NCBI GenBank assembly: GCA_022798035.1
Contig: JAAWLS010000029.1
Coordinates: forward strand, 1 to 13,927
Direction of reading: 5' to 3'
DNA from: Lachnospiraceae bacterium
GTDB lineage: Bacteria > Bacillota > Clostridia > Lachnospirales > Lachnospiraceae
DNA length: 13,927 nt
Part shown: positions 13,738 to 13,927 of the stretch, one piece after another
Layout: every line of letters begins with the position of its first letter
How positions within the stretch are numbered: position 1 is the stretch's first letter
Translations under genes and position numbers: made by a program
The notes under the pieces: generated by a model
Told to the model about the DNA's origin: nothing
Database searches by the model: none
The model's input: the letters and a program-made list of their open reading frames with translations, nothing else

Positions 13738-13884
13738 ATGCAGCAAAGCCTCGGGGAAGTTTGGAATGATTATCTTAGACTTTCAGCGGGTATGTATAAA
13801 AATGAAATGGCAGCGGCAAAGAGCATATGCTGTTTATGCATAATCTTATTTGCCCTTAAAATTCAAAGCAAACGCAGAAATTAA
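13738..13884 (+). CDS. Small open reading frame, possible gene remnant (48 codons)
   Basis: The frame from ATG 13738 reads MQQSLGEVWNDYLRLSAGMY and continues with KNEMAAAKS, then a short hydrophobic stretch, ending at TAA 13884. The first 28 residues have the composition of a real helical protein. There is no ribosome binding site (upstream is TTGAAATTCTAATGA) and a stop lies directly before the ATG in the same frame. It may be a fragment of a degraded gene or chance. Nothing else supportable was seen in 13689-13927. Confidence 0.2.
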   Translation: MQQSLGEVWNDYLRLSAGMYKNEMAAAKSICCLCIILFALKIQSKRRN

Positions 13885-13927
13885 ATCAACAATACCGTCA
13901 TTGCAGCACAGAAGTCAATATAAAGTA

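Overview
The window looks like chromosome of a low-to-mid GC Firmicute, most likely a clostridium of the Lachnospiraceae type. This is inferred from the strong AGGAGG ribosome binding sites, a Bce-type ABC transporter, a DeoR-type fructose operon with an EIIABC permease, and an iron-sulfur aldo/keto reductase. No rRNA, tRNA or CRISPR array was seen.

Layout. (1) 1-609: the 3' part of a plus-strand PRPP synthetase gene (prs). (2) 642-2280: a decayed IS3-family insertion sequence lying on the minus strand. It sits exactly in the 3-nt loop of the intrinsic terminator shared by prs and the convergent transporter operon. The loop AAA is the duplicated target, and the two stem arms are now 1.6 kb apart. 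(3) 2353-5128 (minus): a peptide-antibiotic type ABC transporter, with ATPase then FtsX/BceB-like permease overlapping by 8 nt. No two-component system is adjacent. (4) 5491-11454 (plus): a complete fructose phosphotransferase locus, fruR-fruK-fruA-ptsH-ptsI. Its promoter overlaps five TGAYT direct repeats spaced exactly 10 bp apart. (5) 11455-11581: a bidirectional terminator whose right half is duplicated as a 43-bp tandem repeat. (6) 11582-12703 (minus): an aldo/keto reductase with two [4Fe-4S] motifs. (7) 12704-13064: divergent promoters and a perfect 21-bp inverted repeat at the predicted mRNA 5' end of a lipoprotein gene. (8) 13065-13688 (plus): a lipoprotein of unknown function, followed by about 240 bp with only a weak small ORF.

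How the genes work together. EI (ptsI) takes phosphate from PEP and passes it to HPr (ptsH) and then to the A and B domains of FruA. FruA imports fructose as fructose-1-phosphate. FruK converts this to fructose-1,6-bisphosphate. FruR probably represses the locus until fructose-1-phosphate accumulates. The HPr here keeps the catalytic His15 but has Lys in place of the regulatory Ser46. It should therefore carry phosphate to the PTS but escape HPr kinase control and CcpA-type catabolite signalling. This makes the locus a self-contained, regulation-blind fructose relay, which is the main biological point of the window.
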